A stretch of DNA of 64,000 nucleotides from Apophysomyces variabilis. Its lineage: Eukaryota > Mucoromycota > Mucoromycetes > Mucorales > Mucoraceae. A program made the translations under genes and the position numbers. The stretch is from NCBI GenBank assembly GCA_002749535.1, contig MZZL01000408.1, positions 1,355,465-1,419,464 on the forward strand, read 5' to 3'. Shown here piece by piece: positions 1 to 16,144 of the stretch (position 1 is its first letter; each line of letters starts with the position of its first letter). The notes beneath the pieces are model-generated. The model was not told the DNA's origin, made no database searches, and worked only from the letters and a program-made list of their open reading frames with translations.

Positions 1-1467
1 TTTAAAAACAAGGCACTTTTTGTCTTTCCTGTCCATATGTATGTTCTTTCCATCATCGTTCCTTCTCGACACCATGATATGTGTATACCAATAACAAGTA
101 TTTAAAAACCCTCGTTTCGACTTGTACACGAAAAGGTAAAATAATATTATAATATTAAAAAAGGACAACGTTCGTCATGTCACATTCGACTACCTTCCTT
201 CCCTTTCCCATTGTATTCGACCATTTCCTAGCGCACTAACTGACCCTGGGTTCTTTAACACTGAGAGCACACGTTGATATTTGAGCCCAATGGATTGCTT
301 CTCCGTGTTGTTGCACATGGTTCAATACCTGCTTGAAACACAATAAACAAATTGAAAAGGAGGATTTTCCTTAAAGACGTAACTAAGGTTGCAGAATTAG
401 TGCATGCTTTTGGCATGATTATGATTTCTTCAGGGAACAGCAGAGAGACTATAAGGTTTACTTTGTTCAGTGAACAAATCCTGGTTAAAGGATAACGATA
501 GAAGATGATTTGCTGGTCAGCAGCAGCTTCCATCGGTCTATAATTTGCCCGGCAATAGGGCGGCAGGAAGGATCGGCAGACTGTTTGCGTCTCCCTTGCT
601 GCTTGCGCTTCCCCACTTTCTCTGGCACTCGCGTCCTCCACCTGCTTGTCCTCGACCTGTTTCCCCCCCCCTTCTTTTTCCCATGGATAGCCCACAAAAA
701 CAAGTAAATCTCTTGGTACGATAAGTTCTACGTGTCTAACATCAGTTCGTTTGTCATCTGATAATAAGGAACCAAAAACAACAAAAGGACTGATATGCTA
801 AACTGCAAGCTCTTGCAGTATACCAGAAGATTAGCATAGAGATCCCAGATCTTTCATTTACACCTACTGAGTGATTACCACAGCAGCATTAGGATTGATG
901 CATGCAGCAGCAGAAGAAAATTGTGCATAGTTTGGATAACACAGCAGAAAACGAAGTTACCATAGCTAATGTGACGGACCAATGCAATACAGACAAGCTA
1001 GTGATTTGGCATTTAAACTTTCTCTATGCAAACATTCTTTTGACCTGTTTGTTTTTATATTGGGTTGATCTATGCAAATTGGATGCCACTTTGTTGCATA
1101 GACTCGCGTACATACAAGCCTGAAGAAGCAAGCAGCAGATAAGTGTACGGAACAGAAAAGACAACCTTGATCCGTATACACTGTGCATCAAAGCATACTC
1201 ATTTCTTTTTGTGTCAAGAAAAAAAGAGGCACACCCACACACGTGAGGATGCATAGTTCGGAAATCGGAAACTGAACCAGTAAGTTTGCCATGCCAAATG
1301 CCTGAATTCCATAGGCGTATGGATCTATCGTACGTTAAAAATCAGACAAAATATAACACCGCGTTTGAGCTTCTTGGCTATTGTTCACCGGTTTGTCCTA
1401 GGTGTTGCAACTTTTTCTTTCCAGTCATGCTTTTGTCATTCTGTTAATCATGGTAGTTAAGGATATT
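1..1467. other. Intergenic, no gene seen
   Basis: The open stretches here are short, overlap on both strands and show no recognisable motif. Position 1468 is the stop codon of the minus-strand Num1/Mcp5-like gene, so the right end of this stretch should hold its 3' UTR. A pyrimidine-rich tract with a run of C lies near 660-680. Confidence 0.5.
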
Positions 1468-3651
1468 TTATTTATTAGCTACTGAGGATTCGATCGAATA
1501 AGGAGACTTGTTAAAACCGAATTCATAGAAAGGGCGGGAGACACGGAAACGGAAGGAATTTGCGGAAGGTGAACCTGAGTGACCAGAAGTGTAGTTTGTG
1601 TAAGATTCTTGTGATATAGGCTTTTCAGCCATCTGCCGCTTTGACATATCGGTCGAAGGTGGGACTGACGATTGATGACGGTTCGTCATCAGACTTGTAC
1701 TCGTGATCTGTGAGGGTGACGGGTGGATCTGTAGATACGTCAGAGCCTAGAGTTGGGAAAACAGAAAAAGAAATGAGCAGATCTGATCATCCGTTTTTTT
1801 TTCCTATTGTATTATCATTTACCCGAATCCATGCGGTATGTGCCTCTTGGTCTGGACATTGGATCATGATATCTCGCGCCGGCGTTCGGATCAAAAGACA
1901 TAATGGATGTTTAGTAACCGAGGCAAAAGATTGCACAATAGCTAGAAAGTCAACAGAAACACTTCATTAGTAACAACATCAAACGTGGAATGTTCAATGA
2001 GATCTACCGCTCTTTGTGTTGTATTCGCTGTCATCTGCTCCCGGTTCGTGAGTGCTCCAGTAAAGTGTCTTTGTGTAAGGGTGAACCCATAGGAATCGCT
2101 GATGCTTATTTTCTGAAATTCCTTTGCCGACTACTCTTCGCGTGTATTTCCACACCCAGTCTCCCGTCATGGTTCTTATCAATGCTAGGGCTGTGTGATC
2201 GTCCTTGACGACTCGGGGATCCATGGAACTGGTTTCCTGATCTACCTCTGCCACTGTGGCAACAGAAGGGTTTTCGGCTTGGTGGCGACGATCTCTAAAC
2301 GCGTAAATATAGGATTCGGGATCAACTAACAGCGAACCGTAGTCCACTGGATATTTTTCTTTGTCATTAGTCGCCGGGACTGTGTGGTTTGATATGATCG
2401 GTAAAGTTTCGCTTGTCCAACAAATAGTGTTATCATCACGAATATTTGATTCGTTCTCATCCTCGTGGATGGTGCTACTTTTGCCTTCCCCATGAATGAG
2501 ATCCTTTCCTTTGTTAGCCATCAGTTCATGGTCGTCTTCATCGAAGTCGTTCAGCTCTTCAAGCTCCTCAAGTTCTTCTTGTTCTTCGCGATCGAGCGAT
2601 TTTTTTGGCTCATCCAGTTCTGATCCCGCCTGCACTAGTTCGTCACCTAAGGATTTTCCGCGTAATTTTCTAAGTTCATCCTTTTTTGTTCTTTGGGCTG
2701 CTACGGAAGAAACAGGAGACCAAACCTCGGATGGTTGAGGGGATTTTCGTAAATTTTCGATGGTTTCCTGCGTATCTCTCAGCAATTTATCCACCTCTGC
2801 ACGTTCCAATTTCTCTTTATCTACGGCTGCCTGCAGTGTTTGAATAGCGTCATGTGCGTGCTTAAGTGAGGATCTTAGTGTTTCTATTTCTAGCTCCTGT
2901 TTTTTGCTGAAGCTAATTTCTTTTGCAAGGCTCCTGTCGTCAGAATGGTTTTCTTGCGATGATCGGACTTTATGGTAGGGTAGGGACATGTGGGATGGTG
3001 TATCGTTGTCTGGGCTGCTATCGTTGCCATCCTTATTATCTGGCGTTTCTGGTGCAACAGTCATCTGTGCTATCTGACTAGTTAACTCGTCCTTTTCTCG
3101 TTTCAATTTTGCAAACGCCTTTCGTGCGTTGGCGAGTTCTTGTTCATGTTCTTGCTGTAATTGATTGATAGATTCTGTCCAGTTCTCGCGAGCAGCTCGT
3201 AATTGATCCAGCTCTTGCGCGTTTGCAGCTTCCTGACGTGACAGCCTGGTTTGTTCTGCAGTCACCTTTGACAGATTTTGAGTTAGTTCTTGAATATGTT
3301 GGCTAAGGTCCTGATTGGTCAATTCCAGATTCCATATATCCTCTTTGTATTTCTCTGTTGTGGAAAATTCCGAATTAGCCAACCAGAAACGTGACATACC
3401 CTATTGCAGCCCCCGTCTCCCTTATTATTCTTTCTTTCTTTCTTCAACCCTATCAAGAAATGGAGAAGTGGCTACCAACCTTCGGATTCTTGGCGCTGCT
3501 TTAACAATTTGTTCAGGCGCTCAATCTCCTGTTGCAGGTCTGCCTTTTCAGCTTCAAGTGCGACTAGGGAGTCTTGATTCTGTTGTAATAATCCCTGCAT
3601 TTTCTTAACTTCACTCAAAAGTCCCTGTGCAATGTCCGTCGCCAGGGCCAT
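1468..3651 (-). CDS. NUM1: Num1/Mcp5-type cortical anchor, coiled coil plus C-terminal PH domain
   Basis: Predicted cell-cortex protein that in other fungi anchors dynein and mitochondria to the plasma membrane. Four exons join in phase: 3651-3480, 3354-2008, 1941-1823 and 1746-1468, giving 638 aa. The start opens MALATDIAQGLLSEVKK, like the N-terminal coiled-coil segment of Num1/Mcp5 proteins, and exon 2 continues with EKYKEDIWNLELTNQDL. A long coiled coil and an acidic E/D-rich middle follow. The C-terminus carries the Num1-type PH domain: GDWVWKYTR, then RFLWVHPYTKTLYW, closing with AHTAWIRAL. The PH domain is split across exons 2-4, so exon 2 alone looks truncated. The protein is short compared with yeast Num1 because the long repeat region is absent. 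Introns of 125, 66 and 76 nt have GT..AG ends. Family known; phosphoinositide binding is inferred from the PH domain. Confidence 0.85.
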
Positions 3652-4740
3652 CTCTGAGACTGGTGAATAAAGCTTTGTTGCGGCTATGGATGGGACATGA
3701 CGATCCCCTCGCTTAGAGTGGCGTCTAGCCGGTAGACCGGCTTTAAACGGGATATCGATGTTCTGTGCTAGGTCAGTGTAAACTCTCTTATCGGTCCAGG
3801 CCTACGGATAACCTTACTCTGTTGGTTACGTCGCTTGTCATTGTTGGACTGTACCCATCCGCCTACGTGCAATACTTAGACGCTCGTGTAACAAACGTAT
3901 GCTGTACCTCAACAGTAGGCGAAGTCATTGAATCAGGGACAGATAGTGGTATAAGAAATCGATAAAAGAAAGAAAGGAAAAAAAGAAAGACGTGCGTAAA
4001 TCGCTGTTTCTTCTGTATCTTTTAAGGAGATGTAGAGAAATAAAATCACCCGAAAAAAACAAGGAAAAACGTGGGGCGTGCGTAATCGGAGAAAAAATCA
4101 ACCCACACTGCTCGCAGCATTGTTGTTGTCATCACAGAGGAATGCATGCAGACTGAACGAGCATATAAATCAAGCCCACGCTCTCTGCTTTGATTAAAGC
4201 ATCTTTATCACATTCACTTACAGATACTCTGTAACAGAAGTCCTGTTAAGGAAGGACAACTAAAAAGTCCTGGTTTATTTTTCGGACCTTTCCTTTTTCT
4301 TCCTTCAGCCGTGATTGGCGCGCTATCCTGTCCAATTTGTTGATTACCATACTAAAAATCCCAGCGCATAAGGACCGGTTACCCGTGTTGGTCCCATCCG
4401 GAGCAAGATGGAGTTCCATACAAAGGTTGGTTAGGAGGATGTAGCACCACGAGACTACCTTTGTCATGACGATCTTTACTCGCTTTGTCATACACTGGAT
4501 GGAATCATGAGAAGACATGTAACAACGTACTCTTCTTAGCCCTGCGTCCATACCAGTTGTGCAGATGTTTAATTGATATATGCAATTCAGCTAGCACAAT
4601 GTACATCTGAGAACATCCTGCAGGATAGCAGGGTCGCTTAGACGCTCAAATAGTTCCATGTATGTAAATTAACTATGCAGCTTCTTATATATATTGTGTG
4701 TAGACAAACAGGAAAGCTACGCTAAAACATGCTCTATCAT
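3652..4740. other. Intergenic between two minus-strand genes
   Basis: This 1.1-kb stretch should contain the promoter of the Num1-like gene and the 3' UTR of the USP7-like gene. A TATA-like CATATAAAT lies near 4160. The open frame at 4246-4551 has no motif and no coding look, so I left it out. Confidence 0.45.
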
Positions 4741-9195
<4,455 letters not shown>

Positions 9196-10101
9196 GTCTT
9201 AATTTCTAGTGGAACTCAAGTTACGTGCGCAGCCCTTGGCCTCTCAGGCAGCCTGTCTCCGTTAAAAGTCCAATGTCCGGTCACAAATGGTGGGGAGAAA
9301 TCGGGGAAGTCAGCCTCTTCCTGCGCCATGGATCCGATTGGTACTTGACAATCAATTTGCGTATCCTTTACGTGACATTTCACTGTTTCGCACACAGAAT
9401 AAGTTCATGCTGACTGAGGATAATTTTTGGATTAGTTAAAGAACAATACCTGCATTGCCAATGAGCTTCCGTATACGCCTCCCCGTACATTTACACAAAT
9501 TGGCACAGTTAGAAGTTTGTCAACTCACCAGTAAGACGTAGATATGGCATTGATATATATTAAATTCAAGTAGGCCCCATAACTAATGATAGATTAACAA
9601 TTTGCCGTGCAAACTTACAGCATCCATACTATATAACGATCCATGTGATATTGCAAGGCAAATGGGGTCTACTTTTAGTGATCAAAATTACAAGGTAACT
9701 TGAGTTACCACAAGATTGTAAACTCAGCATTTCCTCTGCAATTCCTGCGTAACCCGACCATATAATCACTTATATCGATGTATGGCATATCAATTGGGTT
9801 GTAATCCTCTTTCTCCAAAAGTTCCTCGGGGATTCACAAAGCTGAGTTAGGTCCTTTTCTTCCGTTCCTTCATGGTATCGGTTGCTCACAATTTTTCTGT
9901 GATCAGATACCCACATCAGCTTCGGACACAGCATATTGGTGTGCCCGAATTGCCTATAGTTTTTCAACCTGCCTAAAACGGGTGTTCACTTATTCAGTGT
10001 GATATGACATGTTAACACCTTCTGTGAACGACAATGAAAGGTCTGAACGCGCCCCTACAGGTACGAATACCAAAGATTGTGTTTTATTTTTATTAAATCC
10101 G
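9196..10101. other. Divergent promoter region between USP7-like and LUC7 genes
   Basis: About 0.9 kb separates two divergently transcribed genes. I see no convincing coding exon. AT-rich tracts such as TGATATATATT near 9550 could serve as core promoter elements, but nothing is specific. Confidence 0.4.
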
Positions 10102-11256
10102 ATGGAATTACTTCGCAATGCCGCTCAATATGACGCTTCAGACGATCTAAATTATCTTGGCGAGAATGTTTGCCGTGATTACTTATGTGGACTTTGTCCT
10201 CGCGATTTGTTTCTGTAACTGCCTCTTCATCAACGTATCATCAACGTTATGCTAATATAATTTCTCGTAGAGGAACTGTGAGAAGCCAATGAATGGATAA
10301 CAAGCGAACTGATAGTGCTATAGATGCTTGAGTTAGAAAAGTGTAAAAATCTACACTCTGAAGAGTTGCGAAATCAATATCGAAAGGAGTTACAGACCGA
10401 TCCAAGGAAATCACTTGATCCAGAACATCTTCGTAGTCTGGAAAGAATTGTGGGAGAGCGCAATAGAGAGGTTGCGCGAGCAAAAGAGAAATTGGATTCG
10501 GTCTTCCCGGTAGAAGACACGACCACCCGGAAAATGGTATGCGTTTCAATCAACGCCCGTTTGTGTATCTAACGCAGTTAGAAAGGGCCAACAATATGTA
10601 GAACTTAAAGAAAAGTTGATGAAGAAAATGGATGAGGCTGAAAAACTAGGTACGCTTGATGTAACCCATATATATACGGACTAAATAAACGTGTGATGGC
10701 CAGGAGAAGAAGGTAACATATGGCAACAGATGGACCTAGTAAAATCGATAGACAAATTGATTGAAATGAAGGTGCTCAACAAGGTATGCGGCAAAGAAAA
10801 ATATCATGTGCGTCGCACTGAAAGACTCCAGAAAACACTCGACAATACTATGTCTTCACATCAGCCGGAGCTCCGGGTTTGTGATATCTGTGGTGTTTAT
10901 ATTTATAACCAAGAATCTAATGAACGTATTCAAATGCATAATAATGGTGCAGTAAGTGGGCTTAAAATTAAACGATTTGATTGTTCAGTAGAAAACCATC
11001 AGATACATACTGCGTTTGAGAAACTGCGAAATCGACTGAAAGAACTGTATGAGAGACAGCGCAGTCGTCGTCAAGAGAGACCTCGCGATGGGAAAGATGC
11101 CGATCGACGATCCGAAAAGCGAGCAGCTGACCGTCTTCAACTAGAACGGCATTCGGGGTATGATGCTGAAATTAATACAAGTTTTAACAGGTTCATCCTA
11201 ATTCATATTGTATTCACAGCTCACGAAGTCGTTTGAGGTCACCCATTTCCAAGTAG
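10102..11256 (+). CDS. LUC7: LUC7-like U1 snRNP-associated splicing factor
   Basis: LUC7 proteins bind U1 snRNP and help select 5' splice sites. Zinc finger 1 (VCRDYLCGLCPRDLFLGT then CKNLH) is complete only if a 7-nt exon, 10271-10277 (AGGAACT), is spliced between 10102-10214 and the exon starting at 10324; it restores the family's DLF-x-GT. Next come KEKLMKKMDEAEKLGEEGN and zinc finger 2 (LRVCDICGVYIYN..H.....H). That finger keeps the normal His spacing when a 42-nt intron (10947-10988) is removed. A basic RQRSRRQERPRD segment follows, and splicing 11157 to 11220 gives the RS-like end SRSRLRSPISK. Other introns: 10537-10585, 10650-10703, 10784-10831. The start at 10102 (MELLRNAAQ) is the likeliest; 10009 is an in-frame alternative. 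The family call is firm; individual splice sites are inferred. Confidence 0.85.
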
Positions 11257-11898
11257 TAAATTTTATTATATACTTATATATATGTATGTATATATTGATA
11301 TTAAGATGATGCTGTCTGATGAAGTGGACGATGTCAAGGGAATTGAGCGTGATTTGCCTCGAAATTTATAAATTGTACAATAGGCATATGTAGTAGAAGC
11401 AGATCAAGGCAAAAGATGTCAACGCTCTAATATGTTTTACTTCGGGATGCCATTGTACTTCACTGAATAACGTGCATATAACGGGTCCGATTACAGTAAA
11501 ATAGTTCGATATTTGGATATATAGCAAAATTACATCTCAAAGAGATTATGCCAAGTCAGCGGCTATTGATTGCTGCCTTTTGTCAGAAGGCAGGCATGTA
11601 TTTATCTGTCTAACAGCAAAAACGCAAAGTAAACAGGAGCTATTACACTTATTATGCCAGGATATGGCTGCTCTTTGAAATAAGTATCTAATTTGGTATT
11701 TATTAGATGTAGCCGCATAGTAGAAATTACCTAAGCAATTAAGTATTTTCTGATGGCGAGCGCCGAAACCTTTTGATAGCGCCCTACACTTGTAAAACAT
11801 TTAAAGTCCGAATTTTGTGCTGGTCATTGGCCTACGTGCATCTTGTCTTGGTGTGTGCCACTGAGATTAACTTTTCTCGGTCGACGACCCTAAACGGA
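11257..11898. other. Intergenic, no gene seen
   Basis: AT-rich stretch between two plus-strand genes, with a TATATATGTATGTATATAT run near 11275-11296 just after the LUC7 stop, probably 3' UTR or spacer. No supported coding exon on either strand. Confidence 0.45.
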
Positions 11899-13232
11899 AT
11901 GAGTGGATCTTCCCCTGTGTCGAGCACAAATCCTTCTACACCTGTCGCAATCACTTCCGGTGTATCCTTTAAACGTCGTTTTCAACCCTATTTCACCAAG
12001 CGACAATTAGCTACCCTAGGCAGTCTGAAGAAATCAACAGTACTTGCTGTCAAAGAAAATGCTACCCGTAATTCAAGTTGCAAATTCATTCAGGACGTTG
12101 GAAAGAAACTTGGCTTGTGAGTCGGATCAGAAATGCAACAAATACAATAACACTTATTCTCACGATTGCAGTCCGCAAACAACCATCAGTACAGCTCAAG
12201 CTCTGTATCACCGATTTTTCTTGTATTATTCTATACGAGAGTACTCTCCTCAGGTAAATTGATACTCCTGGTTATGGACATTACTTAATTGTTTAATGGT
12301 AGGATATTAGCGTTACATGCATCTTTGTTGCCTCTAAGATAGAGGAAACGATCAAGAAATTGAAGGATATCTTTGTCGCTGTGCACAGCGTGAAATATCC
12401 TGGTAGTAAGGAGCTAGATCCGGAAAATGTAAGTATGCTTAAACTTATGTTAATAACGGTTGGCTAAAGGGAAACTGGATCAGATATCAGAGGAACGTCG
12501 ACGTAGAATCATAGGCTACGAGAAATTATTGCTGGAAATACTTTGTTTCGACTTCCAACTTCGCCACCCTTACGAATATGTTGTCAAATTTGTGAAATGG
12601 ATAGAAGGTAATTATGACTGCAAACGTCTGCAACTATAACCAAACCTTGTAATTCAGCTTTTGAGGCACTAGACGGGAAGCGGCTAGCGCACAAGGCATA
12701 TACATTGGCAGTGGACAGGTATAACTTGTAAATGCATTCCGTACAGGTTGGATAATCGACCAATCGTTAGTTATCGAACAGCGCTGTGCGTTGAGTATCC
12801 AGCCCACACTATAGCTGCAGGATGTATATATCTTGCATCTCGGTTATTGAAAGAAGAAGATGATTTATTTAAAGGCTTATCTGAGAAACAACCTTGGGAT
12901 CAATTCTTCCTTTCGCGTATCGATGATATTGAAGGTTTGAAAAATGGCTTATTTGGCGTTTAATCTAACTCTTTTTAGACATTTGTCAGCAAGTGTTGGA
13001 CTTGTATATTATGAACGAGGGTCAGAACGATACGTCGCTATTCACGCGAATCAAGATTGAATTAAACGAGCAAGCTCATCGACGAGGAAGCGATCCGAAT
13101 ATGGATGACATTACTCGACAAGAACTGAAAGCCAGAACTCCTGACTGGGAATTCGAAGGCACTACACCGCTTGATATGGTGAATACAAACCAACACACAG
13201 TATCTTATCACTTTTCTTCATCAACTCCATGA
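11899..13232 (+). CDS. Cyclin of the cyclin K / Ctk2 (C-type, transcriptional CDK) family
   Basis: Regulatory partner of a transcriptional CDK that phosphorylates the RNA polymerase II tail (inferred from family). The start at 11899 gives MSGSSPVSSTNPSTPV, then FQPYFTKRQLATL and CKFIQDVGKKLGF, which resemble the WYFTKEEL..FI.E.G..L start of cyclin K/T. The first cyclin box runs ISTAQALYHRFFLYYS to TCIFVASKIEET, and HPYEYVVKFVKWIE marks its end. The second box contains SYRTALCVEYPAHTIAAG, CIYLASRLL and then PWDQFF. Seven exons join in phase, with introns at about 12115-12171, 12255-12302, 12430-12485, 12608-12658, 12720-12768 and 12932-12978. The tail after the second box is hydrophilic, with no long extension, as in fungal Ctk2-like cyclins. 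Cyclin K and Ctk2 cannot be separated by eye. Confidence 0.8.
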
Positions 13233-14254
13233 TTCCAACAACAGTCAGCTTTACTCATTTGAATGTAATTTACGCTAAAACTTATTGCATGTCGTTTATT
13301 TGATCCCTCATCGTTTCTTTTGGTCACATGTTACATTGTTATTAAAACTCATTCATCACGTTAAATTCACAGAAGATAGATCTTTTTTTCTAACAGAACT
13401 AGACATATCAATGTAAGGAGAATTTGGAACACTATGTTTAGTTCTGTCAGAAACGGATGGAATGAAATAGGAAGTATACGATATACAGCATGAAGCAGAC
13501 ATGCAATTCTACAACCAGACTTGCTCTTTCAAAAGATATTGATAGAGAACCTACTGTATGCCGTTAAGTGATTCTGCGCTAATTTCGAGTCGCCCGTTCT
13601 TGAGATTTGAATTAGCGGGAAAAATCAAACAGTATGATCTTTACAGATACTCTTCAGATTAGCTGGAAACAACGAGGGTTAAAGCTAACGGAAAAGTACT
13701 ATAGACAGGCTTTCCACCTTCCGCAGATTCTTGGTCCGAAAAAAGCGACAGCACCCTTGTCTATTTTCCTGGAGTTAAAAAGGCCAGTATGGGGCGTTTA
13801 CACTTTAATCAATATAACAGAAGCTAAACAAACATAGAATCCCTGTAACCGAAATTTACTGTGTTTGTTACAACGCTTAAAAACAAATGATGGCTGCTTC
13901 TGCATTCAAGAAGGATGAATAGAAAGTGATTCTCCTGGTTCGCTATCTGTAACCAGGAATACAGTTTTAAAATGCATGGTACCCGCCCTCACCTTGCCAT
14001 ATAAGGATGGGTACAAGCTAGATTTTATACGAGTTCAAGTTTATGTGCAAGTCTATGGCTTGTAGATGTTTCTATGGATAAGCCATGTTTTCACTATGCC
14101 AAACCACCATGAAGAGAAAGTTTGGTTTCTGAACAAGCATTTAAAAACGCTACATTTGATTTTGCTTTTACTACGAAGTTTGTTTCTAATAGAAAATAGT
14201 ATTTAGGTACGAAATCGCAAGATAGGATACGTGTTAAGTTGGGAAGTGTATGAA
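13233..14254. other. Convergent intergenic region
   Basis: One kilobase between the 3' ends of the cyclin (+) and indoleamine dioxygenase (-) genes. The open frame at 13634-13837 has no motif. I see no gene. Confidence 0.45.
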
Positions 14255-16144
14255 TTACCGACGCATAAGCCAGTCTGACCAGGACTTTTGCGTGATGTTA
14301 TCCTTTGGTACGCTTGTTTCCGATTGCTGTACCTCGGAGTTCTGTAGTAATTTAGTGCTGTTGGTCTCATCACGAGATTGCTTTAAGAACGGCATGACAT
14401 TTGTCCCTCCTGTGCCGCGAACTACACCAGTCTTAGGATCAACATATTTGGCAAGGCCGAGCTGAGGAAATAAATGGGTCATCTTTGCAGATACGGAGCC
14501 TTCACGGATGACAGGAGATGTTTCCAATGCCGTTTGTGGATACAAAACGTTATAGGCCTTCATGGTATTATCTGCAGACGCCTGATCTTCGTTATTCACT
14601 TGTTTAGGAGCCTTCTTGTCAATAGCGAAACCACCGTGGGCAATATTTGGACCTTTACGAGCTTGACTGACGATATACAAGCTTACAATTCGGACATGTG
14701 TGTCTCGGAAAAGTTTCAACTGATGAACACACTTATCGTATAATTCCAACAGTTCCCCTTCTTCTTCGCTGGCTTCGCCACACTGGACACGCTCTTGGAG
14801 GTCTAGCATGAATGGCCGTAGATTCGCCGCAAGTTCAAGATCTTCCAAGAATTCTCTGTGAAGACGGGGCATATATTTGCGCATGGCACGCAAAAATGCA
14901 TTTCGATTCGTGCGCACAAACGTTGATGGCGTGCGCGGTGAAGAAGAGCCAGTCGACTTTAGTTCATCGGCGGGCATTGTCGAAGGTAAATGGGTATATC
15001 GGTCGTTTGACGTATCGAGTTTCATCACTGGAGGTTTTTGACCGGTGGGAAAATGTTCGACCCCCAATGCAACGTCTAACGCCGCAATCAAGCTACTTTG
15101 TGCTGCGCTACCACCAGCATAGCGGCGATATTGTCTTAGCAACCGTTCAGCATCTGACAGATGGCTCATGTCACCGTATTCGTCCGTTTCAGCGTTCCAG
15201 AGAGAGTCAACGCCTTCATAAACCAGGCCAAATGGAAGACCAGCTTCGGCCATATTTTCCCACCCAGCCAGGTATGGTCGAATCTTCCAATAAAAAACAT
15301 AAGGATCGCACTTCTCGTACATACGCTCCAGCACGGCGTTCATATTCTTCACAGCAGCTTCTATAGTAATAAGATCACTCCGTAACGCTTCAAAATCGCT
15401 GTTTTTAACATGGTCAATTGATGAAATGATAGCCTTTAGACAGGGAGCGCCAGCGCTTTCAATAGCTGTTGTTACAAGATAGAACCACGCCTCATCCAAC
15501 GAGCCGGAGTAAGTAGCAAGGGCTGCCAGGTTACTACATCAAAATCAATTATGTATCTTAGATGCATTTCATTAGTGAGACATACCTTAAATCTATGGGA
15601 CCATCACTGTCTAGTAGACGATAGTTCCATAAAACGACAGCAGCATGGCATACTACTGGACAAAGACCTAAGTGATTGGCGATGGCCGTCCAGGGAATGG
15701 CAAGGTTCGGAGGCAATGTCTGACCGTGGGAAAATTTAGCACATTACACAACAACAGAGATTGGCAAAAGGTGTCACCTCTGATGCTTCTTCAAGCTTTC
15801 CCCATACATAACTATGTGAGAGCATGCACAAAATAAGAAATGCACGTTGGTATTCCCGTGAGTCATTAAGTCTTGTGTGATCCAGCAATGGCATCTAATG
15901 AAATGGGGAGAAGTCAGGATTCTCTTTGGGTTATCATTATTTGTCAGCGTTTTATACTTGCCTCGTGAATCTTTTTTCGAAGTTTACCTGCCAGTAATAG
16001 CCCATTGAAATCATCCATCATATTTTCCCAGGGTGCAAAATATGGGTCATGGAGTCTACGTAGTGGCGGTTCGGTGGGTAGGAAACCTGTCTCAGGGGAA
16101 ATGTCATAGTCTTCAAGGGATCTCATGGAGTACATTGCCGACAT
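14255..16144 (-). CDS. IDO: Indoleamine 2,3-dioxygenase
   Basis: Heme enzyme that opens the indole ring of tryptophan to N-formylkynurenine, the first step of the kynurenine pathway leading to NAD. Four exons run leftward: 16144-15962, 15894-15778, a third exon down to about 15590, and the long last exon ending at 14255. The N-terminus has YDISPETGFLPTEPPLRRL and FAPWENMMDDF. The middle has CMLSHSYVWGK, LPPNLAIPW and VVLWNYRLLDSDGPIDL. The C-terminal domain has MPRLHREFLEDL, the proximal heme His in LFRDTHVRIVSLYI, and GTGGTNVMPFLKQSRDET; all are typical of fungal IDO. The first intron (15961-15895) begins with GCAAGT rather than GT; it is the only way to join KKIHE to MPLLDHTRL in frame. Key residues are present, so the enzyme is probably active. 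A charged tail follows the usual end of the domain. Confidence 0.9.

Noticed and set aside
4246..4551. 101-codon minus-strand frame between two genes
   Set aside because: No motif, no splice signals, and composition like the intergenic DNA.
14812..15366. 184-codon plus-strand frame inside the dioxygenase gene
   Set aside because: Antisense shadow of the conserved indoleamine dioxygenase exon.
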